Shown here piece by piece: positions 1 to 8,618 of a stretch of 64,000 nucleotides of DNA. The DNA comes from an uncultured Acidobacteriaceae bacterium (GTDB taxonomy: Bacteria; Acidobacteriota; Terriglobia; Terriglobales; Acidobacteriaceae): assembly GCA_937879855.1 (NCBI GenBank), contig CALFMO010000066.1:124001-188000 (forward strand), given 5' to 3'. The number at the start of each line of letters is the position of its first letter. Position 1 is the first letter of the stretch. The translations under genes and the position numbers were made by a program. Under the pieces are notes generated by a model. The model saw only the letters and a list, made by a program, of their open reading frames with translations, made no database searches and was not told where the DNA came from.

Positions 1-1
1 G

Positions 2-1186
2 CACGTGAGGGATGTCGTTACCGGCCACTTCGTGAAAGAAGGCAATGAGCTACAGATCGCGCTGGAGGCGGTGGACATCGAAAACGATCGAGTTATCTGG
101 CACGACAATCTGAGCGCCGGGGTCAGCGACATGGTCAACATGCGCGCACAGATTACGGCCAAAGTTCGGCAGGGGCTTGTCCCGGCGCTCGGCGGCGCAA
201 TGGAGTCGACCAGCGCGGAAACTCGTCCCAAAGACGAAGAGGCTTATGACTTGTATTTGCGTAGTCTGGCCATGTCTCATGACGGCAGTGCCAACAAAGA
301 GGCAATCGCCAGCTTGGAGCGAGCCGTGGGGAAAGATCCCAGCTACGCGCCGGCCTGGGCAAATCTGGGTCTCCGGTACTACTACGATGCGCAATATACG
401 GCTGGCGGGAGCGAGATGTATGAGCGTTCGGAGTCGGCTTTCGAGCGAGCTCTGGCACTCGATCCGAACTTAATATTGGCGGCAGGCCAACTAGCTACTG
501 CTCGGGCGGACTCCGGGGACCTCAAGGGAGCTTATCGGCAGGCTCAGGCAATACTGAAGCGTCGCCCGGACTCCGCCCATGCGCATTTCACGATGGCCTA
601 CGTCCTGCGCTACGGCGGATTGCTTACGGAAGCTATGCAAGAATGCGATCTCGCACTGCGCCTAGATCCGGGAAACTACCAACTCCGCGCCTGTGCGATT
701 CCATTCCTCCTGTTGGGAAAAACTGAGCGTGCACGCACTTTTTTGAACCTCGATGCCGGATCGGACTGGGGGAACTACATGACCGCCACCCTATTGATGC
801 GCGATGGCAAGCTGGCCGAGGCGCTTGAGACAGTGCAGCGTCTCTCCGATAATCCTTTTTATGAGCGCTATTTTCTTGGGGCGTGCTTGCAAGGCAGTTC
901 GGGCAGCGACTTTGATCGCCTCTCCGAGGAGGTAGAAGGCACTCTGTTGGCGATCCCAGATCCTGAGCCACGTTACTACTCGGGAGCGGACCTGGTTTTT
1001 TGCCGTCAACCGAAAATTGGTTGGCGCATGATCGAGGGCGCGATCCAAAAAAACTACTGTGCGTTCGAAGCGCTGCAGAACGACCCGCTATTGACGAAAT
1101 CGAGACAGACTAGCGAGTTTCGGAAATTGTTGTTCGAAGCCAAAGCTTGCCAGGACAGATTTCTTTCAGAACGCAACCAAAATTGA
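2..1186 (+). CDS. TPR-repeat protein with TolB/FlgO-like segment, C-terminal part (5' partial)
   Basis: The frame is open from base 2, so the true start lies before the window and the GTG at 5 is only an internal codon. The first ~60 residues (GHFVKEGNELQIALEAVD, then VIWHDNL) look like the end of a TolB/FlgO-like domain. In acidobacterial proteins this often follows a Ser/Thr kinase or winged-helix sensory domain. Residues ~75-250 are TPR-like helix pairs, with recognisable pieces such as FERALALDPN and CDLALRLDPGN. The C-terminal ~140 residues are less regular. TPRs normally mediate protein-protein contacts, so a signalling or regulatory role is likely, but the effector domain is outside the window. 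Family assignment is good; exact function is unknown. Confidence 0.75.
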   Translation, partial: HVRDVVTGHFVKEGNELQIALEAVDIENDRVIWHDNLSAGVSDMVNMRAQITAKVRQGLVPALGGAMESTSAETRPKDEEAYDLYLRSLAMSHDGSANKEAIASLERAVGKDPSYAPAWANLGLRYYYDAQYTAGGSEMYERSESAFERALALDPNLILAAGQLATARADSGDLKGAYRQAQAILKRRPDSAHAHFTMAYVLRYGGLLTEAMQECDLALRLDPGNYQLRACAIPFLLLGKTERARTFLNLDAGSDWGNYMTATLLMRDGKLAEALETVQRLSDNPFYERYFLGACLQGSSGSDFDRLSEEVEGTLLAIPDPEPRYYSGADLVFCRQPKIGWRMIEGAIQKNYCAFEALQNDPLLTKSRQTSEFRKLLFEAKACQDRFLSERNQN

Positions 1187-1201
1187 TCTACATAGCTGAC
1201 C

Positions 1202-1741
1202 TCAATCGAATGTCCAGCGCGTCGCAGTTTTCGGGAATGTCTTTTCTATAAGGCCAAATACACGGCTCGGGCGCACGCGGTAGAGGGGCTCAGAGCCGCC
1301 GCCGCTCATTCCATATTTGCTGAGCGATGCTGGTTCTAACTTCTTCCCAATAGCTGGGTCTGTGATCAGTTCGGCGACACCCTCCAGAATCACCGCTTCA
1401 GCAGCATTCTGAGTGCCCACAATACAGTTTGGATTTTTGGCCAGGTTGCGTGCCTTTTGGGTCTTGCTCCCTGTGCCGAACCAAAACGCGCCGTCGAACC
1501 ACAGGCCCCAAATGATCATGGCATGCGGTCGACCATCGGAACGCACGGTGACGATCCAGTACTCGCGAGAATCCGTCAGAGTCTTCACGGCCCATTCCCA
1601 AGGCAACATCCCGCTTTTGCTTTTGCTAATACCGTAGCCGGGTATTCGCGGTCGTTCAGTTCGCGGCTCTACCTTCCTCTTTTTCAGGCTTGGCATGAGG
1701 ATCTCCAACATTGGCTCGCATGGGCATGCAACCGCGGGCAA
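1202..1741 (-). CDS. Pyridoxamine 5'-phosphate oxidase-like FMN/F420-binding protein
   Basis: A 179-aa protein with a PPOX split-barrel pattern: REYWIVTVRSDGRPHAMIIW (strands b1-b2), LWFDGAFWFGTGSKTQKARN, then NPNCIVGTQNAAEAVILEGV. The second block is the usual flavin-phosphate contact region of this superfamily. The first ~45 residues are basic and may be an over-long start; an internal Met (MLPWEW) is an alternative. Such proteins bind FMN, F420 or heme and reduce small molecules; the substrate cannot be told from sequence. It stands alone, convergent with the upstream TPR gene. Confidence 0.75.
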   Translation of the reverse strand: MPAVACPCEPMLEILMPSLKKRKVEPRTERPRIPGYGISKSKSGMLPWEWAVKTLTDSREYWIVTVRSDGRPHAMIIWGLWFDGAFWFGTGSKTQKARNLAKNPNCIVGTQNAAEAVILEGVAELITDPAIGKKLEPASLSKYGMSGGGSEPLYRVRPSRVFGLIEKTFPKTATRWTFD

Positions 1742-1875
1742 AAAACTCCCGTGAGGCGACGCTGGCGTGATGATTGTGCAGGAAGTTCACAGAAACACCG
1801 AAGTCATTCGAGGGAGATCGCCCATCCCAGTCTCCCTCCACAAGCAATTTCGCACTGCACGTGAATAGGTCTCTC

Positions 1876-2895
1876 TCAGGGCACGGTACTGTTAGCGTGG
1901 ACTTTTGCTCGGGCAGCAAAGGTCGCGTCGATGCTAAACGTGCCGCAGCCCGAAGCGTTATTGTCAGCGTATCCCGGCCCGGAGATTGAGTTAGCGACGA
2001 TTTTGTCATTGTTTCCTTCGTCCGAGACGCCGGCCTGGTAACCCACTGAACCACAGCCGGAAACATTGCTGAACGCACTGTTGCTAAGCACATTGTTCAC
2101 CACTTTGATGTTGGTCGTCGACGTCGGTGGACTGAACGCTGCATCGCCCTGCGCATTTGCGAGCCAAACCCCCACATCGCTTTCTCTCACGATGTTCTGG
2201 ACGATTCTTGTGTCGACCGTATAGGGGCAGGGATTTCCATCAGGACAAGTTCCATATGCATCCCCGCCAACAACGATAATCCCTCCCGCAGCGGCATCAT
2301 TCGTCCCGATGTAGGCGTGTCCAGTTACTGTGTTGCGCATGACGGAGGCACGGGCCCCGTAGCCGATCTCGATCCCATTTTGGGCGATATAATTGACCGG
2401 TCCTTGGCCAGTTACGCTGTTATCTGTAATCGTCACGTTGACACCTTGGCCGATGGCAACGATCCCGCCCTTCTGGTAAAGGCTGAGCGTGTTGTTCGAA
2501 ACCATTCCTGTGGCGCTGCCATTAAGGAAAAAGGAACGGAAGTAGATCCCGATACCATGTTGGGCGCCGTTCAGCGGCGTCTCACCGATGTCATGGATGT
2601 TGTTATTGATGACTGCCGCCGAAGAGTTCCCGCTATCGCCGTTGACAACTATCCCAAAATAGTTCGCACCGTATATGTCGGCCGTGTCGATTGTGGCGTC
2701 GACACCGTCGATGTAGACCCCAATGTTGCAGCCCGTAGCGTTCACTGTCCCAGTGACAGAGTTTGCGGGGTTAATCACGGCGGCGGTCATGTTAATGCCG
2801 TCGCGGACGAATCCGGTCGGTATACAGGTTTGTGCGGTGAGACTTAGGGTAGCGTAAAGGCATAGAACAGACAGAGGAAAAACAAAACGTCTCAT
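1876..2895 (-). CDS. Secreted right-handed parallel beta-helix protein
   Basis: A 339-aa protein with a clear Sec signal peptide (MRRFVFPLSVLCLYATLSLTA, cleavage near AQT). The mature part has repeated NosD/pectate-lyase-type beta-helix rungs: INNNIHDIG, GMVSNNTLSL, VTITDNSVTGQGP, ASVMRNTVTGHAYIG, TRIVQNIVRESDVGVW, IKVVNNVLSNSAFSN. Several Cys (near CPDGNPCPY and GCGSVG) could form disulfides. Such proteins bind or cleave polysaccharides outside the cell; no catalytic triad can be named. It is monocistronic, with a long non-coding stretch upstream of its start. Confidence 0.75.
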   Translation of the reverse strand: MRRFVFPLSVLCLYATLSLTAQTCIPTGFVRDGINMTAAVINPANSVTGTVNATGCNIGVYIDGVDATIDTADIYGANYFGIVVNGDSGNSSAAVINNNIHDIGETPLNGAQHGIGIYFRSFFLNGSATGMVSNNTLSLYQKGGIVAIGQGVNVTITDNSVTGQGPVNYIAQNGIEIGYGARASVMRNTVTGHAYIGTNDAAAGGIIVVGGDAYGTCPDGNPCPYTVDTRIVQNIVRESDVGVWLANAQGDAAFSPPTSTTNIKVVNNVLSNSAFSNVSGCGSVGYQAGVSDEGNNDKIVANSISGPGYADNNASGCGTFSIDATFAARAKVHANSTVP

Positions 2896-3448
2896 GTATG
2901 AGAAACTCCTTCATTTGCCACTTGATTGAGGGTCGGGAACGACTTCGGGAGTGTGCAGTTTTAAGGTCAGAACTGCTCTTCAGGAAGGCACTTCAGTCTG
3001 ATCGCTTGCGAAGCCTGAAGACCGTGCAAGAGTTCGAGCGACTCCGCCAGTTTTGGTGACGGGGACGCCATGACATCCTCCTGGTTAGTCCCGCTGTTCG
3101 TCCATTCGATGATAAATTGTACCGTTGCTTTAGCTCATTGTGGCTCTCAATAAGTTTTCTGCTCCGTAGCCCATGTTCCCTCTGGACGACCGAATCTGGA
3201 GATAGCGCATTAGGTTTCAATACCCACTGCTCGGTGTGAACAGAGCTCCGAGGCGAGCCGATCACGTTTCTTGTTCCGCCCCACCCCCGATCAATGGAGC
3301 ACGTTATGGCAAACACGAACGGCATGTGTTTTATGCCGCGGTTAAAAACATGCTGGTTCGTTTAGTAATAGGAGACCGGGCGCCCGAAACGGACCGCCAT
3401 GCCCCCACGCATCTAAATTTGGGTTCGTTTCGTAATGGGGAGTGGCGT
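2896..3448. other. Non-coding stretch between two minus-strand genes
   Basis: About 550 bases with no convincing gene. A 110-codon minus-strand frame (2993-3325) and an overlapping plus frame (3236-3625) are open but have random-looking composition and no recognisable motif. It must hold the promoter of the beta-helix gene; no clear -35/-10 pair was found. Confidence 0.4.
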
Positions 3449-4165
3449 TCATTCCTCCTCGCTCGGAGAATTTCTCGATCGCTCCAAACCCTCACCAACA
3501 GAATCTACGATTTCAGTATCGGCCTCGATAATATCGCCCCCACCCGACAGGCATTTCGACTGCTCTTCAATCGGAACCGGCTCCGACGCTATCAGTGGAG
3601 TTTCAACAGGCTCAGGAAGACTTGACTCCGAAGCGTGAACTCTAAGGTCCAGGACGCGAGGGGCTGGCAATTTCTCACCTTTCCTCATACGTTGTAGTCT
3701 TTCCAGCTCGTTGAAATGCCGAGACAATCGAAGTGAAATATTCGTTTCGTAACGTTGGTAAATGGTGACCAGCCGCTGAGCACCATCAAAACTAAGTGCA
3801 GCTGGCAGTCCAGGATCGAGCAGCGCACCTTTAAACAGATCCAGTTCGTCGAAGCTTGGTTCATGGATCGGCGGATTTAGTTCGCTGGTAATGTATTCCG
3901 CCTCGAGCCGCCGGGCACGCCGCAACCTGATCATGTCTAGAGCTATGGATTCGACGTGCATCGTTTCCACAATTCCAACAGGCGCTTTTTCCTCGCGAAA
4001 GTCATTGAGGAGAGCCCTATAGCCCTCGGCGTCATCAAGTTCGGTGATTCCCGCTGCGAGCAAACCATGCCGCGTTGCATTAAACCGTGTTGAGATCGTA
4101 TTGGTTGGGCCGTTAGACTTTCGCCCATTGATCCGATTTGCAGCTATTTTCTTATCACTGGTCAT
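3449..4165 (-). CDS. Hypothetical protein of the KIAANRxNxxxSxGP...NAxxHGL family
   Basis: A 238-aa protein. Its N-terminus carries KKIAANRINGRKSNGPTNT and then NATRHGLLA, a signature I recognise from many acidobacterial hypothetical proteins, often multicopy and near mobile DNA. The middle is helical and rich in Arg/Glu/Leu (IRLRRARRLEAEYITSEL, YQRYETNISLRLSRHFNELE), compatible with DNA binding or a coiled coil. The tail is acidic and probably disordered. No function is established. The start ATG at 4165 is the first in frame and precedes the conserved N-terminus. Confidence 0.6.
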   Translation of the reverse strand: MTSDKKIAANRINGRKSNGPTNTISTRFNATRHGLLAAGITELDDAEGYRALLNDFREEKAPVGIVETMHVESIALDMIRLRRARRLEAEYITSELNPPIHEPSFDELDLFKGALLDPGLPAALSFDGAQRLVTIYQRYETNISLRLSRHFNELERLQRMRKGEKLPAPRVLDLRVHASESSLPEPVETPLIASEPVPIEEQSKCLSGGGDIIEADTEIVDSVGEGLERSRNSPSEEE

Positions 4166-4963
4166 AAGCTCCCCTATGCCCGTAGGCTATTCCGTCCCCC
4201 TTCTTCTTGGTGGCCGTGATTTGTTGCTCGTTCATCTCCAGTCGGCTAAAACTGAAAGGGCCTCTTGATATTTGTCCACTCCCGCCGAAATTTCGGAAAT
4301 GCTCGGTAACGTTTCTACTCGTTAGATGCCAGCAGAGGACTTTTGGGGCCTCACTTCGGTGGCGCAGTGAGTATGTGACCTCGGCGCGCATGTGTTAGGC
4401 AGGGTAGGTGCAGGGTGTCTAAGATTTCAGGGAGCGTAGGCTCGGCTCTAGGCCAAACATACAAGTGCTAGGGCTGTTATATTGCTCTGACTCTTCTCGA
4501 AGTTCCTACTGTGGATATATCCGCGGCAAACCAGTCGCCGCAGTTCTTTCTTCTCTTCCCCGACCGACGTCGTCTTCTATCAACCGTTTCTTGCTAACCA
4601 GCCCATTCTTCAAAGCGTTCGTCCGATTGTTCGCTTTGCCTCTATAGGTCTTGGCCCGTGGATTTCAGAGCGTTTTGGCGGTTGGCCGAGGATTTTCTGG
4701 GCAGAGACATGAGCGAGTTTTTTGGGCATTGAGTACGACCCCTAGGACACCCCAATTGTTGGGTTGAGGATGCTAAAGGATTAGATGCCGGGTTGAGGCA
4801 AATTCTCTCGTTACGAATTATGCTCTCTCCGCTAACTCCAACGATGGGAACAGCTTGGATGTGCCTTACAATCGCAACTTAGATTTCGACCCCGGGGTCG
4901 ATGGCGCGGTTTTCCACAGGGCAGTTTGTATTGGACTTAGGAGTGCAGCCTCATTATTTCCGA
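4166..4963. other. Non-coding stretch (~800 bp)
   Basis: Only short overlapping frames on both strands with no family features. I see no repeat, RNA gene or remnant I can name. It contains the promoter region of the minus-strand hypothetical gene ending at 3449. Confidence 0.4.
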
Positions 4964-6007
4964 CTACGCACCGCTGTGGCACTCCACGTTTTGGGGTTGG
5001 GGGGCTTTCCTGCGCAAGCCTGAGCGGAGTCTTAGAAAGGGCTTTTCTAACAAAAAGTACGACGCGCTTGCGAGTCCGGCCGTACCCATTACATTCAGAG
5101 GAAACATCGGCATGAAGCTGAAGTGAAAGAACAACTCCTGCCACAAGTACAGAGAATAACTTAACTTACCAATGAACTTCGTCGGTGACAGATTCAGGAA
5201 GCGACCAACGATGTCTTCCGGATTGAATACGCATCTTGCGACGAATAACGTGAGTAACAAATCCAGTGCCGCCGAGCTCATCGGCTCTTTTGAAAATGTA
5301 TCGGCAATCAAAATAAGCGGAATTAGCGAGATCCCCGCAGCATGAACCCATAGCCGGCCACCAATCCGCCGGATCGGTTCCTCCCAGATGGCCAGCAGGC
5401 ACCCGACTGCTATCGGGCCGCAGACGAACGGGAAAGCGAAGATTTGCTCAGCTGGATTCAGCCCGAATAATCGAACGCCGAACAGTCGGTGAAATACTCC
5501 GAAGCTGATATTTGAAAAGAATGCCAGCAATGCAATCCCCGTCCAACTCCGCGGCGACAAAAAGCGGAGCGCCAGAGGCCATAGAAAATAAAACTGCTCC
5601 TCCACTGAGAGGGACCAAAGATGCCCAGAGTACCAGACACTCCGAGGGTTGAAATTCTCGGTATAAGTAAGCACAAAAAGCAAGTCGCCAGGCGGCAGCC
5701 TGATGATGGCAAAATGATTAAGAATAACCAGCGCCGCCACAAATAAAAGAAATGCGGGCAAGATCCTCAATGCGCGCCGGGCATAGAAGAGCGGAAGCGA
5801 CACATTGCCGAACTGTTTTATTTCCTCAAGCAACAGGTTGGTGATCAGGTAACCAGAAATTACAAAGAAGATCCGCACTCCGAGGAATGCGTGGGAAAGA
5901 AACAGCCGCCCCCATAAAGTAGTCGGCAAATATGCATGGCCGAGGATAACCATCGCGATGGAGATAGCCCTCAGGCCATCAAGAGACGGAATGGATCCTC
6001 GCAGCAT
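4964..6007 (-). CDS. OafA/YrhL-type membrane O-acyltransferase (acyltransferase 3)
   Basis: A 347-aa polytopic membrane protein. It opens with SLDGLRAISIAMVILGHAYL (the R/H of the acyltransferase-3 active site), then GVRIFFVISGYLITNLLLEE and HLWSLSVEEQFYFLWPL, both family hallmarks, followed by about ten hydrophobic segments. Length fits the membrane domain alone; the C-terminal SGNH domain of longer OafA proteins is absent. The family moves acyl groups, usually acetyl, onto extracytoplasmic sugars. It is monocistronic on the strand opposite to the large EPS locus 4 kb away, so it may modify that glycan or another. Confidence 0.88.
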   Translation of the reverse strand: MLRGSIPSLDGLRAISIAMVILGHAYLPTTLWGRLFLSHAFLGVRIFFVISGYLITNLLLEEIKQFGNVSLPLFYARRALRILPAFLLFVAALVILNHFAIIRLPPGDLLFVLTYTENFNPRSVWYSGHLWSLSVEEQFYFLWPLALRFLSPRSWTGIALLAFFSNISFGVFHRLFGVRLFGLNPAEQIFAFPFVCGPIAVGCLLAIWEEPIRRIGGRLWVHAAGISLIPLILIADTFSKEPMSSAALDLLLTLFVARCVFNPEDIVGRFLNLSPTKFIGKLSYSLYLWQELFFHFSFMPMFPLNVMGTAGLASASYFLLEKPFLRLRSGLRRKAPQPQNVECHSGA

Positions 6008-6316
6008 GAGAAAAGTGCAGTCGAGTATACGCCCATTTGATCGACGGAAAAACGAATCTCAGGAGAAGGAGCGCCCAGTTCGAAAAAAGAGCACCGCTCC
6101 CGGTTGCATCTCGTGAAGAAGGCCCCGTAGCCTCTTTTGCGGCGCCCAAGGCCCCCTCCGGGCAAGACCTTGTTGCGTTCCTATAATGCTCGACCACCTG
6201 CAAAGACACCGACCCCGCCGTCGTCAACGTCGAAACATAAGGTGGACCTATGAAGCCCAGATGAGTTCTCACAAGAGTTGAACTCGAGTCACTCTTGGCC
6301 AGGAATATCGCTCTGA
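6008..6316. other. Non-coding stretch upstream of the acyltransferase gene
   Basis: About 310 bases between two minus-strand genes. It must contain the acyltransferase promoter. No supported gene, repeat or RNA element was recognised. Confidence 0.35.
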
Positions 6317-6502
6317 TTAGGTCTTGTCTCGCAGGTCTTTGCGCTGGCCCCTTTCCCTAACTTTGGCCCACCTTGCGAGTACGGCATTGCGCGCAATCTT
6401 GCTTCTCTCTTCCGGGGTCAACTTGGCCGCTCGAATCTTGCCGCCCTTCGACCCGCCCAGTTTTCCCAGCGCGACGGCATTCGGGTTCTTTTTCTTGGTC
6501 AT
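6317..6502 (-). CDS. Small basic GG/KGG-rich protein (histone H1-like or antitoxin-like)
   Basis: A 61-aa protein whose core LGKLGGSKGGKIRAAKLTP followed by EERSKIARNAVLARWAKV matches a small Lys/Arg-rich family that recurs in acidobacterial genomes. The GG-x-x-GG plus amphipathic helix suggests nucleic-acid binding. It is divergent from the recombination operon starting at 6627, and the 124-bp spacer holds the operators described below, so it may be co-regulated. It is too short to assign a biochemical role. Confidence 0.65.
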   Translation of the reverse strand: MTKKKNPNAVALGKLGGSKGGKIRAAKLTPEERSKIARNAVLARWAKVRERGQRKDLRDKT

Positions 6503-6553
6503 TGATGATTTAGAAAGTAGTCTTCTGCCTAGGTGAAATCAACAATAAAGTTC

Positions 6554-6583
6554 TTGACATATACTTAGGCGGCTATGTATAAG
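6554..6583 (+). promoter_or_regulatory. Sigma70-like promoter of the recombination operon
   Basis: TTGACA at 6554-6559 is a perfect -35 box. 18 bases later TATAAG at 6578-6583 is a good -10. Transcription would start around 6590, inside the second operator. It serves the genes from 6627 onward. Confidence 0.7.
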
Positions 6584-6605
6584 ATGTACATAGACGCCTA
6601 AGTAT
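6561..6605 (+). promoter_or_regulatory. Double palindromic operator overlapping the promoter
   Basis: Two 19-base arms (6561-6579 and 6587-6605) are inverted copies with one mismatch, separated by 7 bases. Each arm is itself a pseudo-palindrome of form TACwTAG-N4-CTAwGTA (6562-6579 and 6587-6604). Site 1 fills the spacer between -35 and -10; site 2 covers the expected start of transcription. This is the layout of two repressor dimer sites. The repressor is not identified in the window. Confidence 0.7.
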
Positions 6606-6615
6606 TAAGGGGTTT

Positions 6616-6623
6616 AAGGAGGT
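6616..6623 (+). promoter_or_regulatory. Strong ribosome binding site
   Basis: AAGGAGGT lies four bases before the ATG at 6627. It is the strongest Shine-Dalgarno sequence noted in the window and fixes the start of the first gene of the operon. High translation under tight repression fits a mobile-element-type cassette. Confidence 0.75.
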
Positions 6624-6626
6624 CTT

Positions 6627-7379
6627 ATGCCCAGAAATACGTCAGTTGACACGAGCATCCGCGTGGCTCGGAAGACTTGGAGGAATCTCTCCCGGCAAGC
6701 CCTCCTGAGGCTGCGGGCGATAGCAACTCAACACGAATTCTCAGTGGACGCCGGTGACGTGATCTACCTAAATAACGGTTGGTACGTTACGCACACAGGC
6801 TTGATAGGGCTGGCGCGTCGAAACCGGTGCGCCGGCATCCATGTGCGGCCCGTATCCAAGTTTTGCGAGCCTTCATCACAACGTTGGGCGTTCGAGGCTA
6901 CGGTCTACAAGAGCAAGAGTTGTCGGGGCTTTGTCGGCTACGGCGACGCCGACCCATCGAATGTCTCTTTCCTCGTCCACGGCGCCGAAATGCGCGTTGC
7001 GGAAACCCGCGCCGTCAACCGCGCCCTCCGCAAGGCCTATGGCATTGGCATCTGCTCGGTTGAGGAAATCGGATCATTCGCCGAACCAGCGCAAACCTCT
7101 GCAGAGTCGAAGAAGCTCCCGCCGCAACCTGCCAACGGAAACAACGGCAGCCCAAGAGTTCGCGACCGTCTTTGCCAGCTGATTCGGCAGCACCAACTGA
7201 ACGCAATGCTCGTCAAGGCGTATGCAACCGACTTTTGCGGCGTGAAGAGCCTCCGCGACGCCACTCGCGAGCAAGTGGAAAACTTCGTCGTGCACCTTGC
7301 GGATTGGGCTGAAAAAGATCGTGATGCGCTGCTCTGTCAACTCAACAGCTATCCCGCCCAGAAAGAAGGCGCCGCATGA
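6627..7379 (+). CDS. Rad52/ERF-like single-strand annealing protein (putative)
   Basis: A 250-aa protein. Residues ~110-150 contain GAEMRVAETRAVNRALRKAY then GIGICSVEEIG. The block AETRAxNRALRxAYGIG is characteristic of phage ERF/Rad52-superfamily annealing proteins, where the C-terminal helix of the core carries xETRAxxRALR. The N-terminal part includes a GDVIYLNNGWYVTHTGLIGL strand region, as expected for the substrate-binding core. The C-terminal ~60 residues (RLCQLIRQHQLNAMLVKAY) form a separate helical domain. It is first gene of a tight operon with an OB-like protein, a RecB-like nuclease and an HNH nuclease. Function is inferred from motif and context. Confidence 0.6.
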   Translation: MPRNTSVDTSIRVARKTWRNLSRQALLRLRAIATQHEFSVDAGDVIYLNNGWYVTHTGLIGLARRNRCAGIHVRPVSKFCEPSSQRWAFEATVYKSKSCRGFVGYGDADPSNVSFLVHGAEMRVAETRAVNRALRKAYGIGICSVEEIGSFAEPAQTSAESKKLPPQPANGNNGSPRVRDRLCQLIRQHQLNAMLVKAYATDFCGVKSLRDATREQVENFVVHLADWAEKDRDALLCQLNSYPAQKEGAA

Positions 7380-7804
7380 AACGCCAGATCGCGGGCCTGC
7401 GCGATGCAGATCGCTGTGCCGTGGGTCAGATTCCCGACGGAGTCTTTCTCGTCCGAGTGCAACGAGCCAGGTTTCACAGGCAGGCCCAGAAGCCTTATTA
7501 CACGCTCACTTTGTCGATTCTTGAGCCAGTGCGTTTCAAAGGGCAAGGGATCTCAAGCCGCCTTTATTGCACCCGGAAAGCCCTGTGGAAGTTGAACTGG
7601 TTTCTGCGGGACTTCGGCTATGACAGCGAACTGCTCGGTCGCGACGAGGTAGATGAGCGTCAGTTGGTGGGGCTTACGGGTGTGGTCAAGGTCAGCCCAA
7701 TCGTAGTCAACGGTGCTTCTTTGTTCCGACTCGACGGATTCGCACCCGCCGGTCGTTGGGAAGAGCTTTCACCAGCAAACCTGGACGACCCACAGGTGGC
7801 CTGA
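7376..7804 (+). CDS. OB-fold-like/DUF669-like protein of recombination cassette (putative)
   Basis: A 142-aa protein overlapping the previous gene by ATGA, so translation is likely coupled. The pattern VPDGxFLVRVxxA..KPYYTLTLSILEPVRFKGQ and IDSRLY-like strands followed by LWKLNWFLRDFGYDSELLG resembles the OB-type single-strand-binding proteins (DUF669-like) that accompany phage annealing proteins. The conserved order 'strand-rich ligand core, then a helix with W/F/L, then GLTGVVKV' supports this. A role in handling single-stranded DNA is an inference. Confidence 0.5.
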   Translation: MKRQIAGLRDADRCAVGQIPDGVFLVRVQRARFHRQAQKPYYTLTLSILEPVRFKGQGISSRLYCTRKALWKLNWFLRDFGYDSELLGRDEVDERQLVGLTGVVKVSPIVVNGASLFRLDGFAPAGRWEELSPANLDDPQVA

Positions 7805-8608
7805 ATGACCTATAGCTACACGCAAATCAGCCAATACCTCACTTGCCCGCGGCGGTATCGGTATCGCTATCTGGATTCCTGGAAGGAAAAAGATACCCGG
7901 GCGGCGATGCTGTTCGGTCGTGCTTTCGAACAAGCATTGGGGGCACTTTTTCGGCGGGAAGATCCCGGAGCGGTTCTGTTTGCAGAGTGGTCCGCGTGCC
8001 AAAGCCAGGAGTTGCACTATTCGAACGGAGACTCTTGGGATCGCATGCTACGGAAGGGAATTATGTTGTTGACCCGCTTCTGCCAGGACGGTCGGGTCCA
8101 AGTGCAACAACCCAGGCGAAATCTGCAAATCAAGTTCACCCGACCGATCGCCGGTAACAACGACTTCGTCGCGTATATCGATGCGATCGGCAAACTGGAT
8201 GGCAAACGCTGCTTACTTGAGTGGAAGACTTCTTCGAGTCGATACCCGGAAGAGCCTGTGGGCCTGCTTGCTCTGGATCCCCAACTCGTCTGCTACTCCT
8301 GGATAACAGGAATTTCAGAAGTCGCTCAAGTTGTATTCGTTCGCAGGCGCTTAGCTGAGGTTCAGTACTTACGCACGACCATCACCGAGGAACAGCGTCA
8401 GGAGTTCGGCAATTTGGTAGAAAGCACAATCCGACGGATAGAGTCCGCAGATTTTCTGCCGCACAGTGGCATCCGTTTCCCGCAGAATCCGTGCAGCAGC
8501 TGTCCTTATGTGGGGCTTTGTTTGGGAAAGCAAGCCTTGGCCGACGCCGCTCTCGTGCGGCGTCCGGGAGCAGACAATCTTGGTTGGCTTGACGAACTTG
8601 ATTACTAG
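7805..8608 (+). CDS. RecB/Cas4-like PD-(D/E)XK nuclease with Fe-S cysteines
   Basis: A 267-aa protein starting directly after the previous stop. SYTQISQYLTCPRRYRYRYL is the RecB/AddB/Cas4 N-terminal motif (Cys14). Asp126 in YIDAIG and Glu139/Lys141 in LLEWKTS form the D...ExK active site. Cys230, Cys233 and Cys239 near the C-terminus, with Cys14, match the four-cysteine 4Fe-4S cluster of Cas4 and AddB. No helicase domain is present, so it is a stand-alone nuclease. With an annealing protein beside it, a lambda-Red-like end-processing/annealing function is plausible. A broken copy exists near 52.6 kb. Confidence 0.82.
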   Translation: MTYSYTQISQYLTCPRRYRYRYLDSWKEKDTRAAMLFGRAFEQALGALFRREDPGAVLFAEWSACQSQELHYSNGDSWDRMLRKGIMLLTRFCQDGRVQVQQPRRNLQIKFTRPIAGNNDFVAYIDAIGKLDGKRCLLEWKTSSSRYPEEPVGLLALDPQLVCYSWITGISEVAQVVFVRRRLAEVQYLRTTITEEQRQEFGNLVESTIRRIESADFLPHSGIRFPQNPCSSCPYVGLCLGKQALADAALVRRPGADNLGWLDELDY

Positions 8609-8618
8609 TAATCCGCCC

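Noticed and set aside
2993..3325. Possible 110-aa minus-strand gene
   Set aside because: Composition is irregular, no RBS or family motif, and overlapping frames of similar length exist on the other strand.
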